A stretch of 64,000 nucleotides of DNA from contig NZ_BMEL01000004.1 of NCBI RefSeq assembly GCF_014636475.1, positions 248,001 through 312,000 on the forward strand. The letters are read 5' to 3'. The translations under genes were made by a program, and so were the position numbers. Source of the stretch: Halobacillus andaensis. GTDB lineage: Bacteria > Bacillota > Bacilli > Bacillales > Halobacillaceae. Below, piece after piece: positions 15,787 to 23,889 of this stretch; the first letter of the stretch is position 1; each line of letters begins with the position of its first letter. Below the pieces are notes generated by a model. It had not been told where the DNA came from. It made no database searches and saw only the letters and a program-made list of their open reading frames with translations.

Positions 15787-17220
15787 ATGAGATTTGATGA
15801 AAATTTGCGTCAGCAAGCATATGATGCTGTAGATAATCAATTTCCAGTAGTGAAGCAAGACCCTTATTATCCTGGCTATCATATGGCTCCTCCGGCAGGT
15901 TTGTTAAATGATCCAAACGGCTGGATTCAATGGAACGGAAGTTATCATCTCTTTTTTCAGTGGATGCCGTTTCATACTGGTCATGGAGCGAAGTTCTGGG
16001 GTCATTACCGTTCAGAAAACCTAATAGACTGGAAACTGGAGCCCATTGCTCTTACGCCAAGTGATTGGTTTGATAAAAATGGCTGTTACTCTGGGAGTGC
16101 CGTAGCTGATGAAGATAAATTGAAGGTTTTTTATACAGGAAACGTAAAGAATGAACGAGGAGAGCGTCAGACGTATCAATGCCTCGCAGAATCAGCAGAT
16201 GGCATACAGTTTGAGAAAAAAGGGGTAAAGGTTCATTTACCTGAAGGGTATACTCCTCATTTTCGTGACCCGAAAGTATGGAAACATAAAGATCACTGGT
16301 ACATGGTGATCGGTGCTCAAACGACTGAGGAAAAAGGCAGCGTGTCTTTTCTCGAATCTTCGGACTTGGAGAATTGGACTCATAGAGGGGTACTTTCCCA
16401 TGCTGAAGCGGATCCGTTTGAAAACTTAGGTTATATGTGGGAGTGCCCCGATTTATTTCCATTAGGGGGCCGTGAAATTTTGTTATTCTCCCCCCAGGGT
16501 TTAGCTGCTGATGGGATCGATTTCAATAACCAGTATCAGTCTGGTTATGTAGTAGGTTCTCTTGATTATTCTTCTGCTTCATACGTCCATGGTGATTTTG
16601 AGGAGTTGGATCGTGGATTTGAGTTTTACGCACCACAAACCACTTTAGACGATCAAGGAAGAAGGATTTTAGTAGGATGGATGGGAGTGCCGGATCAAAA
16701 CGAATCCGAGCAGCCTACAGTATCGAATGGATGGGTGCACCAAATGACTCTACCAAGACAGCTAGAGTTGAAAGGTGAAAAAGTATACCAACTTCCATTA
16801 GACGAAATGAAAAATTTACGAAAACATGAGCGATATAATCAAAAAGTAGAAGGTGAAAGTTCAACCTCTTTGTCGAGAGCGGCTGAAATTGAAGTTAGTG
16901 GTGAAATAGATGAGTTGAACATTTTTGATAATGCTACAATATCGTATGACCGTGACGCAAAACTCCTCCATCTTAAGCGATTAAGCTACGTAGACGGAAC
17001 AATCGAAACTCGAAGCTGCCGTCTTCCTAATGGTTTAACCCATTTGCGTCTGTTTGTTGATCATTCATCGCTAGAGATTTTCGTGAATGATGGAGAAGAA
17101 GTTTTCACCTCGAGAATATTTGCTGATGTTGAGAACGATTCCTTAAACGTATTTACAAAAAATACAGCCCATCTTCAAATTTGGGATTTGAAAAATGATA
17201 CAATACACATTAGAGACTAA
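15787..17220 (+). CDS. scrB: Sucrose-6-phosphate hydrolase (GH32)
   Basis: 477 residues from the ATG at 15787, chosen because TAAGGAG sits about ten bases upstream; the frame is open further back but that part overlaps the scrA end and hairpin. GH32 motifs are clear: LLNDPNGW with the nucleophile Asp (the beta-fructosidase motif), HFRDPKVW with the transition-state Asp, and MWECPDLF with the acid/base Glu. A five-bladed propeller (about 35-330) precedes a beta-sandwich domain ending LEIFVNDGEEVFTSRIF. It splits sucrose-6-phosphate into glucose-6-phosphate and fructose in the cytoplasm. It lies between the PTS and fructokinase genes. Confidence 0.92.
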   Translation: MRFDENLRQQAYDAVDNQFPVVKQDPYYPGYHMAPPAGLLNDPNGWIQWNGSYHLFFQWMPFHTGHGAKFWGHYRSENLIDWKLEPIALTPSDWFDKNGCYSGSAVADEDKLKVFYTGNVKNERGERQTYQCLAESADGIQFEKKGVKVHLPEGYTPHFRDPKVWKHKDHWYMVIGAQTTEEKGSVSFLESSDLENWTHRGVLSHAEADPFENLGYMWECPDLFPLGGREILLFSPQGLAADGIDFNNQYQSGYVVGSLDYSSASYVHGDFEELDRGFEFYAPQTTLDDQGRRILVGWMGVPDQNESEQPTVSNGWVHQMTLPRQLELKGEKVYQLPLDEMKNLRKHERYNQKVEGESSTSLSRAAEIEVSGEIDELNIFDNATISYDRDAKLLHLKRLSYVDGTIETRSCRLPNGLTHLRLFVDHSSLEIFVNDGEEVFTSRIFADVENDSLNVFTKNTAHLQIWDLKNDTIHIRD

Positions 17221-17241
17221 TATGGGATGGTGAGTGAGAGG

Positions 17242-18108
17242 ATGAAGATTGGAGCAATTGAAGCGGGAGGCACAAAGTTTGTCTGTGCCGTTGGTAACGA
17301 AGAAGGTAATATTTTTGAAAAGGTAGTTATTCCTACAGAAGCTCCTGAAATTACAATGCCAAAAGTGTATGATTTTTTTAGTGACAAGGGGATCGAAAAA
17401 ATGGGAGTCGGAAGCTTTGGGCCAATTGATATTAATGAAAAAGGCGGCACATATGGTCAGATTCAAAAAACGCCGAAGATCGATTGGATTGACTTCCCTC
17501 TAGCTGGTGATATCGAAGAAAAACTCGGCATCCCTGTAGTAGTAGATACCGATGTAAACGTAGCAGCGCTTTCTGAGGCACGCTGGGGCAATGCGACTGA
17601 CGTGGATACGTGCTTATATATTACTGTTGGTACAGGCATCGGAGCAGGTGCGATTGTAAATGGCGGCACGTTGACCGGTCTTTCTCATCCGGAAATGGGA
17701 CATATTGCTGTTCGACGTCATGAACAAGACACGTTTGCCGGCACGTGTCCTTACCATAAAGATTGTTTAGAAGGAATGGCGGCAGGCCCAGCGATTGAAG
17801 CAAGATGGGGAAAAGCTGGAGTAGAGCTTGCTGACGACCCGATCGTATGGGAAATGGAAGCTTACTATTTAGCTCAAGCGCTCGTTAATTACATTTACAT
17901 TCTTTCACCAGAGCGGATTATTATGGGTGGAGGAGTCATGCAGCAAGAGCAGCTCTTTGATTTAATTCGAAAAAATGTTGTTGAAATGCTTAACGGCTAT
18001 GTTAGTTCTCCAAGACTTACAAAAGAACATATTAACGATTACATCGTTCCGCCAGGATTGACGAATGAAGCAGGTGTCAAAGGTGCTTTAGGGTTAGCCA
18101 TTCGATAA
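17242..18108 (+). CDS. scrK: ROK-family fructokinase
   Basis: About 288 residues. The ATP-binding start KIGAIEAGGTKFVCAVGNEEG, the VVVDTDVNVAALSEARWG segment with the catalytic Asp, TVGTGIGAGAIVNG, and the ROK zinc motif GTCPYHKDCLEG are all present. It phosphorylates the fructose released by the GH32 enzyme. The frame opens at an ATG at 17227, but GGTGAG lies eight bases before the ATG at 17242, which also gives the usual family N terminus. Last gene of the sucrose operon, 20 bases after scrB and before a terminator/repeat region. Confidence 0.88.
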   Translation: MKIGAIEAGGTKFVCAVGNEEGNIFEKVVIPTEAPEITMPKVYDFFSDKGIEKMGVGSFGPIDINEKGGTYGQIQKTPKIDWIDFPLAGDIEEKLGIPVVVDTDVNVAALSEARWGNATDVDTCLYITVGTGIGAGAIVNGGTLTGLSHPEMGHIAVRRHEQDTFAGTCPYHKDCLEGMAAGPAIEARWGKAGVELADDPIVWEMEAYYLAQALVNYIYILSPERIIMGGGVMQQEQLFDLIRKNVVEMLNGYVSSPRLTKEHINDYIVPPGLTNEAGVKGALGLAIR

Positions 18109-18112
18109 AAAT

Positions 18113-18140
18113 GGAAAGTTTCGACTTCAGTCTAAGTTTT
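18113..18140 (+). terminator. Degenerate terminator half after scrK
   Basis: GGAAAGTTTCGACTTCAGTC followed by TAAGTTTTTC is a weakened copy of the strong terminator 280 bp downstream (GGAAAGCTTCGACATTGGTC at 18393). A CAGGCTGTCGA motif (18142-18152) follows, matching the hairpin at the end of the IS1182 remnant (59170). Confidence 0.45.
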
Positions 18141-18214
18141 TCAGGCTGTCGAAAAAGCTTTGATGAATGTAGTCGTGGTACCGCTTGGTTCCTCCATTAG
18201 AGTCCTGGAGAAAA

Positions 18215-18340
18215 GGAACAAGAAAAAGCGCCGCTTTCCGCGGGGCAAGACGGAAAGTCTCCTCGATCTCCGGGGCTTCTCCTGTCTGCTTGTCCCGCAG
18301 GAGTCGTCACTTTTTCCGTTCCTTTTAATCAAAATAGGCT
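18215..18340. repeat. CGCTTTCCGCGGGG-type intergenic repeat
   Basis: GCGCCGCTTTCCGCGGGGCA near the left and CTTGTCCCGCAGGAGTCGTC near the right form an imperfect inverted structure. Related words recur at 45230-45300 (GCGCTTTCCTGCGGG, CCCACAGGAGTC) and 58770-58815. Similar intergenic repeats are common in Bacillaceae genomes (recalled, not searched). Confidence 0.6.
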
Positions 18341-18392
18341 TTCGGAACCATTGAAGCATGGAGCCTTGTAGACATCTTTGTCTATACAAGTT

Positions 18393-18425
18393 GGAAAGCT
18401 TCGACATTGGTCGAAGCTTTTTTTA
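18393..18425 (+). terminator. Strong terminator of the sucrose operon
   Basis: AAAGCTTCGAC and GTCGAAGCTTT form an 11-bp perfect stem with a four-base loop followed by a T run. Confidence 0.85.
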
Positions 18426-18457
18426 TTTCTAATTTTCTGTGCCCTATGCATTCATAT

Positions 18458-18494
18458 AAAAAAGCACGCCCAGCAGAATTTCCGAGCGTGCTTA
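18458..18494 (-). terminator. Terminator of the manA operon
   Basis: On the minus strand AAGCACGC and GCGTGCTT pair around an ~18-base loop and are followed by a T run, immediately after the manA stop. Confidence 0.75.
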
Positions 18495-18497
18495 AAC

Positions 18498-19454
18498 TTA
18501 TTTATTGGAGCGGGAAGTAATCATTTTCGCCCTTCCGCTTAACGTGTAATTGTTAACTGTAGCAGGAATGATGAAATGATCTCCCTTTTTAAAGGAATAA
18601 TCTTTCGTATCAATGGTTACGACTCCTTCACCTGTAAGGACACTGATGAGTGTGTATTTATCTGGATGAAGTTCATTGCTTTTTCCATCTAAATCCCAAT
18701 GATGAACCGTGAAATATTTCTCTTCCACGAGCTTCTCAAATCGTAAGCCTGCTTCTAAATAGGAATCACGTACAACTTCAGGGTCTTTATGGGGAACTGT
18801 CGTTACATCAAGTGAACGATCTAAATGAAGCTCACGCTTTTGTCCATCGGCCCCAATACGATCATAGTCGTAGACACGATAGGTTATATCAGAGCTTTGC
18901 TGCGTCTCAAGAATTTGAATTCCTTCACCAATGGCGTGAATGGTACCACTTGGAACGTAAAAGAAATCTCCGGGCTGGACAGGAATCCGGCGCAGTAATT
19001 GAGCCCATTGACCATTATTTACCATGGAAGTAAGTTCATCTTTACTTTTTGCATGGTGTCCAAAAATGATCTCAGATTCTTCCTCGCAGTCGATGACATA
19101 CCAGCACTCGGTTTTTCCGTAATTCTCACCTTCGACTTCACGTGCATACGTGTCATTAGGGTGTACTTGGACAGAAAGATCTTTTTTTGAATCGAGAATT
19201 TTAACAAGTAATGGAAATTCATCTCCTTGTTCGTTAGCAAACAATTCACGATGTTTATTCCAAGCATCATTTAATGTTTTTCCAGCAAGAGGGCCATTTA
19301 TGATTTTATTTGGACCATTAGCGTGTCCGGAGATGCCCCAACATTCTCCCGTTTCATTGGAAGGAATGTCATATTGAAAAAGTTCTTTTAGTTTGGTTCC
19401 TCCCCAGATCCGTTCTTTGAATTCCGGAGATAGAAAAATTGGTTCCTGATACAT
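18498..19454 (-). CDS. manA: Mannose-6-phosphate isomerase, class I
   Basis: 318 residues, the short Bacillus type. It has the ERIWGGTKLKELF start, the zinc motif LSVQVHPNDTYA (Gln and His ligands), KTECWYVIDCEEE, and FFYVPSGTIHAIGEGIQILETQQSSDITYRVYDYDR, where the final Arg is catalytic. It interconverts mannose-6-phosphate and fructose-6-phosphate. As the last gene of the operon with a mannosylglycerate-type PTS and GH38 enzyme, it should channel the mannose-6-phosphate they release into glycolysis. The gap to the upstream GH13 gene is 64 bases. Confidence 0.93.
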   Translation of the reverse strand: MYQEPIFLSPEFKERIWGGTKLKELFQYDIPSNETGECWGISGHANGPNKIINGPLAGKTLNDAWNKHRELFANEQGDEFPLLVKILDSKKDLSVQVHPNDTYAREVEGENYGKTECWYVIDCEEESEIIFGHHAKSKDELTSMVNNGQWAQLLRRIPVQPGDFFYVPSGTIHAIGEGIQILETQQSSDITYRVYDYDRIGADGQKRELHLDRSLDVTTVPHKDPEVVRDSYLEAGLRFEKLVEEKYFTVHHWDLDGKSNELHPDKYTLISVLTGEGVVTIDTKDYSFKKGDHFIIPATVNNYTLSGRAKMITSRSNK

Positions 19455-19518
19455 AGTTGCTTCACACCTTTACGGTTTACTCTATCGGTCATTGTACCAT
19501 AAGTTGTATAAAAAGATG

Positions 19519-21189
19519 TTAGCGTTTTAGCCAAATAAAGTCGTAGGCTCCAAGGGTAATGGGTTCGCTATTTCCAACTGGTCCCCAAAGTTTTGTTCCA
19601 TGGTAAGGTAAGTCAAACGAAACATCATCCCGTGACGTGTTCACGGCAAAAAATACTTCATCACCCGTCCGGTCATTTACTCGCTTCAGTGCAAAAATAC
19701 GGGGATCTATTTCCATGACCTCTTGGACAGCATATGGGGAAAATGCAGATTCTTGCTGTCTAAGATTAATCATCTCTTTAAGCCCATGAAAAATGGCTGA
19801 CCGTCTCTCATTCTCATGGAGTTCTTGTTTAATGCGATCGAACTCTAACTTCTCACGGTTAATTCGACGAGGGATCCCAGATACCTCATACCCGTTTCGA
19901 TCATTCTTTGAACCTAGCAATGAATGGTAATAAATCGCGGGAACCCCAATAACGGAGAGTAAAATAGAATGAGCAGCCAGCATTTTCTTTACCCCATCCA
20001 TCTCCGTAAGGTCTTCTCCTTTGTTAACAAGTGCCTCAGAATAATTGATATTTAACTCGTAAACCGATTGACTTCCATCCGGATTCCTTTTATAAGAAAC
20101 TTCTCCTCCGTTGCGTTTCACTTGTTCAACGAGCTGCTGTCGTTCCTCGTCTGTTAAAATGCCTTCTGTTCGACGCATACCTATACCATCATGGCTGGCT
20201 AAAAAATTAAAATAAGTGGCTGAATCAGATACCTTCTCAATTGATTTTGCCCATTCCGTTAATTTATCAGCCTTGTGAGTCATCAGGCTGTAGAGAACAA
20301 GGGGAGGGAGGCTGAATTGATATACCATGTTAGCTTCATTCGTCCCATCTCCAAAATAGCTAATGTTTTCTTGGTGCGGCACATTTGTCTCCGTAATGAG
20401 CTGAGTATTCGGCTTAAAGGCATTGATGACTGTATGCCATAAGCGGATAATTTCGTGCGCTTCTTCTAAGTGAATCGAGGTTGTGCCTGATTTTTTCCAA
20501 ATAAATCCGATCGCGTCTAACCGAATGCTTGCAGCTCCTTGATGCGCGTACTCCAGTAAAATATCTGTCATTTCCACGAGTACAGGAATATGCTTGAAGT
20601 TCACATCCACTTGATCCTCACTAAATGTAGTCCAAGCCGTTTTCCCACCCCTATACTCATGAAAAAGAGGAGAAGTTCTCGGTCGAACAACTCGACTGCT
20701 GTCAAACTGTTCATCTTTCGGGATAAAGTAATGACGGTATTCGGGGTGATCGTTTAAATACTCCTGGAACCACTCACTTGATTTCGACATATGGTTCGCT
20801 ACAAAATCAAACATCATTTGAAAATCATTTGAAAACGAACGAATATCAGACCATGAACCGAGTTCAGGATTGATCGCACGATAATCCGTAACTGAAAAGC
20901 CGTCATCCGACGTATAAGGAAACATTGGCAAAAGGTGCACATCAGTAATGGTGTCACCCACTTCTTCTTTTAAAAACTGATGCAGGACTGGCAGTGTAGG
21001 TTCATTTTTACGATAAATGCTATCCCCGTAGGAAATAAGATAGACGTTCTTTTCCGTTGGAGTCTTTGCTGCCTGCCAATCCTCTTTTTCCCAGCGAGTG
21101 ATAAGCTGCTCGAAAGGCCGTACATCCTTATCTGAAACGCCACCATAAATCTTTTCTAAATGCTCTTTAATTTGATCCAGCAATTTCAT
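19519..21189 (-). CDS. GH13_18 phosphorylase, glucosylglycerate phosphorylase-like
   Basis: 556 residues of the sucrose-phosphorylase-like alpha-amylase family. Catalytic elements: nucleophile Asp in ASIRLDAIGFIWKK, acid/base Glu in LITETNVPH, transition-state Asp in FLASHDGIGMRR. The block NVPHQENISYFGDG and MVYQFSLPPLVLYSL closely resembles E. coli YcjM-type glucosylglycerate phosphorylases rather than true sucrose phosphorylases (recalled). It probably phosphorolyses an alpha-glucoside of glycerate, or its 6-phosphate, to a glucose phosphate ester and glycerate. The ATG directly follows the mngB stop (TGAATG), implying translational coupling. Because the operon imports by PTS, the true substrate may be phosphorylated. 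Confidence 0.8.
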   Translation of the reverse strand: MKLLDQIKEHLEKIYGGVSDKDVRPFEQLITRWEKEDWQAAKTPTEKNVYLISYGDSIYRKNEPTLPVLHQFLKEEVGDTITDVHLLPMFPYTSDDGFSVTDYRAINPELGSWSDIRSFSNDFQMMFDFVANHMSKSSEWFQEYLNDHPEYRHYFIPKDEQFDSSRVVRPRTSPLFHEYRGGKTAWTTFSEDQVDVNFKHIPVLVEMTDILLEYAHQGAASIRLDAIGFIWKKSGTTSIHLEEAHEIIRLWHTVINAFKPNTQLITETNVPHQENISYFGDGTNEANMVYQFSLPPLVLYSLMTHKADKLTEWAKSIEKVSDSATYFNFLASHDGIGMRRTEGILTDEERQQLVEQVKRNGGEVSYKRNPDGSQSVYELNINYSEALVNKGEDLTEMDGVKKMLAAHSILLSVIGVPAIYYHSLLGSKNDRNGYEVSGIPRRINREKLEFDRIKQELHENERRSAIFHGLKEMINLRQQESAFSPYAVQEVMEIDPRIFALKRVNDRTGDEVFFAVNTSRDDVSFDLPYHGTKLWGPVGNSEPITLGAYDFIWLKR

Positions 21190-23829
21190 TCACTTAGCAC
21201 CTCCGTTACGCAATCGAATCGTCTGAAAGCTTTTCGCTTCCACAAACAAATCACCCTCAGGATCTTCGTTTAAATTTACAGCTTCGACATCGGTGCGTCC
21301 TTTGATATCAATCGCACGTTTTACATCAGCAGGGTTGAACACTCTAATGATTAAATCCTTACTGTCATGAGCTTTTTTTACTGAACTAACAAACAATCCA
21401 TCATCGTAAAGTTCAGTAAGGGAATACTGACTAGGCAGCTTTTTCACGGGGTATGGAATTTCAAATCTGTCCAACCGTTCTTCAAAAGTATTTAATTCTT
21501 GTCGCTGATACGTCACATAACGTTCTTTGTAACGAGCTGCACTATCAAACAATTCTTCCGCGCGAAGCTCACTGCCAGACAACTGAAGTGCATACTCAAA
21601 CGTCATTTCTCCGTGCATCTGAGCATCAGGAGTTGTCACGACCTTATTGTTAATTCCAGAAGCACGTCCAGGTCTCCACATTAAATCATCCCGTCCAAGC
21701 AGCCCAACACTACGGAACATCGTGAGAGCAATCGAAGAATCGACAATCTCATATTCTTTTATTCCTTTTGTGAATGCCATAAGTGAACCACGCTCACTTA
21801 AAAGCCCAGCGAACTGTTCTACTTTATAAATAGGGACGGGAGCTTCCTTGTATCCTTGCTCGCGCCAGTCAGCCATTCGCTCACTTACAACAGGACGACG
21901 AATTAAACTATACCCTTGATCGCCATAAGAGAAGTTCGGACCTCCCACAGGCGTTTTCACAATGACACGTAAACGGTGATCATTCACGTGGTTATCCACC
22001 ACATGTTTCATACGAACGAAACCTTCACCCTTGCGAAGTTCAATTACCGTATTTATAGAAAAAGGTTCACCAGAAATACCCTGTTTACGAGCAGATAAGT
22101 CTTGCGGTAATTGCATCTCGTGTCTCACGGTCAACCTGTGTACAGCGTCAGAATGCTCCACTGAGAGAAGCTCAGCCTTACCAGAGATTATGGGAGCGTC
22201 ATTTGGAAGAGGAGAGTAATCGTATGAATCTCCTGCATCTGCTGTATCCTCAAATTGAATAAAATCCTCTATTGTGGTGTTGGAAGCACGTTCATTTAAC
22301 GTAAGTCTGCCTTCTTTCCATTCCACTGAATAATGACGGTTGCCGATCGATTGCATTTGTGTTTCACTGAGGTGATCACTGATCGCTTCCTCTTCAACAA
22401 CCTTCCAAGTTGTGTATCCTAACGCAGGCAATTCGGTATGAGGGATATACACTTCTGAGCGGTAGTAACCAGGAATCTCCACCTCTTGATCCCCTTCTGC
22501 AGTTACCACTATTTTTTTACCTCCGCTCAAGTAATCTTGTTGCGTAATAGAGAATTTGAGCTTTTCCCCGTCTATGGTATGGATTCCAAACTGAGGTGAT
22601 TTTGTAAACAGTACGGTTTGAATGCCGCCTTGATAAGGTTTAGGGTCCGTATTAAAGGTCACAACAAGATCATCATGCTTTTCTTCGTTACGAATTGCTT
22701 CTGTCATTTGTTTCTTAATAAGATTCATAAGACCATCTGCCTGGCGATTCACTTTTATGAGACGTTGAATAATATCGTGATTCGTCTCATCTGAATTACA
22801 ACCTCCGATGCTATCATGTGCATGCACATCAAATAGCTGTTTCCACATAAGGTCCAGCCACTCTTTGGGGTATCTAAGGCCAACGTGTAAAGCAAGTGAA
22901 GCGAGAGGTTCTAATTGATGGATGATTTTATGTTCTACTTCATCATTCAACTTTTTAATATCATACCGCTGCGAACCGATTGTGTTGTGAATGCGTGAAC
23001 CTTCTGTCCCGATCAGTTCTCCTTCGATCACGTTCTTAAAGGAGTGAGTTTCCCATGTATCATTCATAAAAGTCTCATAATCTGATAGGACAAACTCATA
23101 GCGCTCATCTTTTTCATTTAATTGCTGAATGGTGGCCGGGAAATGATCGCGGACTAATACTTGGTCACCTCCTGATGGGAGAAGCAAGTGATTCGTGTCG
23201 TGGTTTATGTTTTCGAGTTTCTCAAGCATCGGCTGTAGACGCTCGTAATGAAATTCATCATCTGAACGTAAGAATTTTCCTGGCCCGTAGCCTAAAGGTA
23301 TAACATTTGCTTTTACTTGTTTTCCGTCTGGAGACTGCCACAAGAAATTCGTGTTTCTGTCAAGTTGATCTTGATAGATACCGCGTTGAAGTATGGCGTT
23401 ATCAATACCGAATCCTTTAAAAATAGAAGGGAGGTACTGGTTTTGCCCGAAGATGTCGGGGAGGTAGCCGATGTTCATCGCATGACCCATCTCTTTTGCA
23501 CCTTTAACTCCGTAAAGTAGATTTCTAATCAGTGATTCTTTGTGTACGAGTAAAGAGTCCGCCTGCGTATACCACGGCCCGACAAACAGTCGTTTCTCAG
23601 TAATTAGACTGCGAAGACGTTCGGTGTTCTTAGGACGCACTTTTAAATACTCGTCAACGATGGAAATTTGAGCGTCAAAGATATATCCGTGATAATCTGG
23701 GTTTTTTTCTAAAATCGTCAAGAGATGATCAAGGTTTTCGGCAAGTAATAAGTTTGAATCCTCTATAGTGAAATACCATTCCCTGTCCCAGTGAGAGTGG
23801 GGAACGACATATACGCGCTTTTTCGACAT
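21190..23829 (-). CDS. mngB: Mannosylglycerate hydrolase-like alpha-mannosidase (GH38)
   Basis: 879 residues, matching the length of E. coli MngB. The N-terminal GH38 domain shows the zinc and catalytic motif VVPHSHWDREWYFT, the nucleophile region NIGYLPDIFGQNQYLPSIF (Asp) and DVHAHDSIGGCNSDETNHD; a middle helical domain and beta-sandwich domains follow. It should hydrolyse 2-O-(6-phospho-alpha-mannosyl)-D-glycerate to mannose-6-phosphate and glycerate. The ATG at 23829 is preferred, since the in-frame ATG at 23838 abuts AGGAGG with no spacing. It lies between the PTS gene and the GH13_18 gene. Confidence 0.87.
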   Translation of the reverse strand: MSKKRVYVVPHSHWDREWYFTIEDSNLLLAENLDHLLTILEKNPDYHGYIFDAQISIVDEYLKVRPKNTERLRSLITEKRLFVGPWYTQADSLLVHKESLIRNLLYGVKGAKEMGHAMNIGYLPDIFGQNQYLPSIFKGFGIDNAILQRGIYQDQLDRNTNFLWQSPDGKQVKANVIPLGYGPGKFLRSDDEFHYERLQPMLEKLENINHDTNHLLLPSGGDQVLVRDHFPATIQQLNEKDERYEFVLSDYETFMNDTWETHSFKNVIEGELIGTEGSRIHNTIGSQRYDIKKLNDEVEHKIIHQLEPLASLALHVGLRYPKEWLDLMWKQLFDVHAHDSIGGCNSDETNHDIIQRLIKVNRQADGLMNLIKKQMTEAIRNEEKHDDLVVTFNTDPKPYQGGIQTVLFTKSPQFGIHTIDGEKLKFSITQQDYLSGGKKIVVTAEGDQEVEIPGYYRSEVYIPHTELPALGYTTWKVVEEEAISDHLSETQMQSIGNRHYSVEWKEGRLTLNERASNTTIEDFIQFEDTADAGDSYDYSPLPNDAPIISGKAELLSVEHSDAVHRLTVRHEMQLPQDLSARKQGISGEPFSINTVIELRKGEGFVRMKHVVDNHVNDHRLRVIVKTPVGGPNFSYGDQGYSLIRRPVVSERMADWREQGYKEAPVPIYKVEQFAGLLSERGSLMAFTKGIKEYEIVDSSIALTMFRSVGLLGRDDLMWRPGRASGINNKVVTTPDAQMHGEMTFEYALQLSGSELRAEELFDSAARYKERYVTYQRQELNTFEERLDRFEIPYPVKKLPSQYSLTELYDDGLFVSSVKKAHDSKDLIIRVFNPADVKRAIDIKGRTDVEAVNLNEDPEGDLFVEAKSFQTIRLRNGGAK

Positions 23830-23889
23830 GGAAAACATCCTCCTTTAGCATGGGAGCCTGCCCGTGTGGGAACGGACAGGCAAGGTGAG

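Noticed and set aside
16052-16462. 136-residue minus-strand ORF inside scrB
   Set aside because: Antisense to conserved GH32 motifs; no start signal or family-like sequence.
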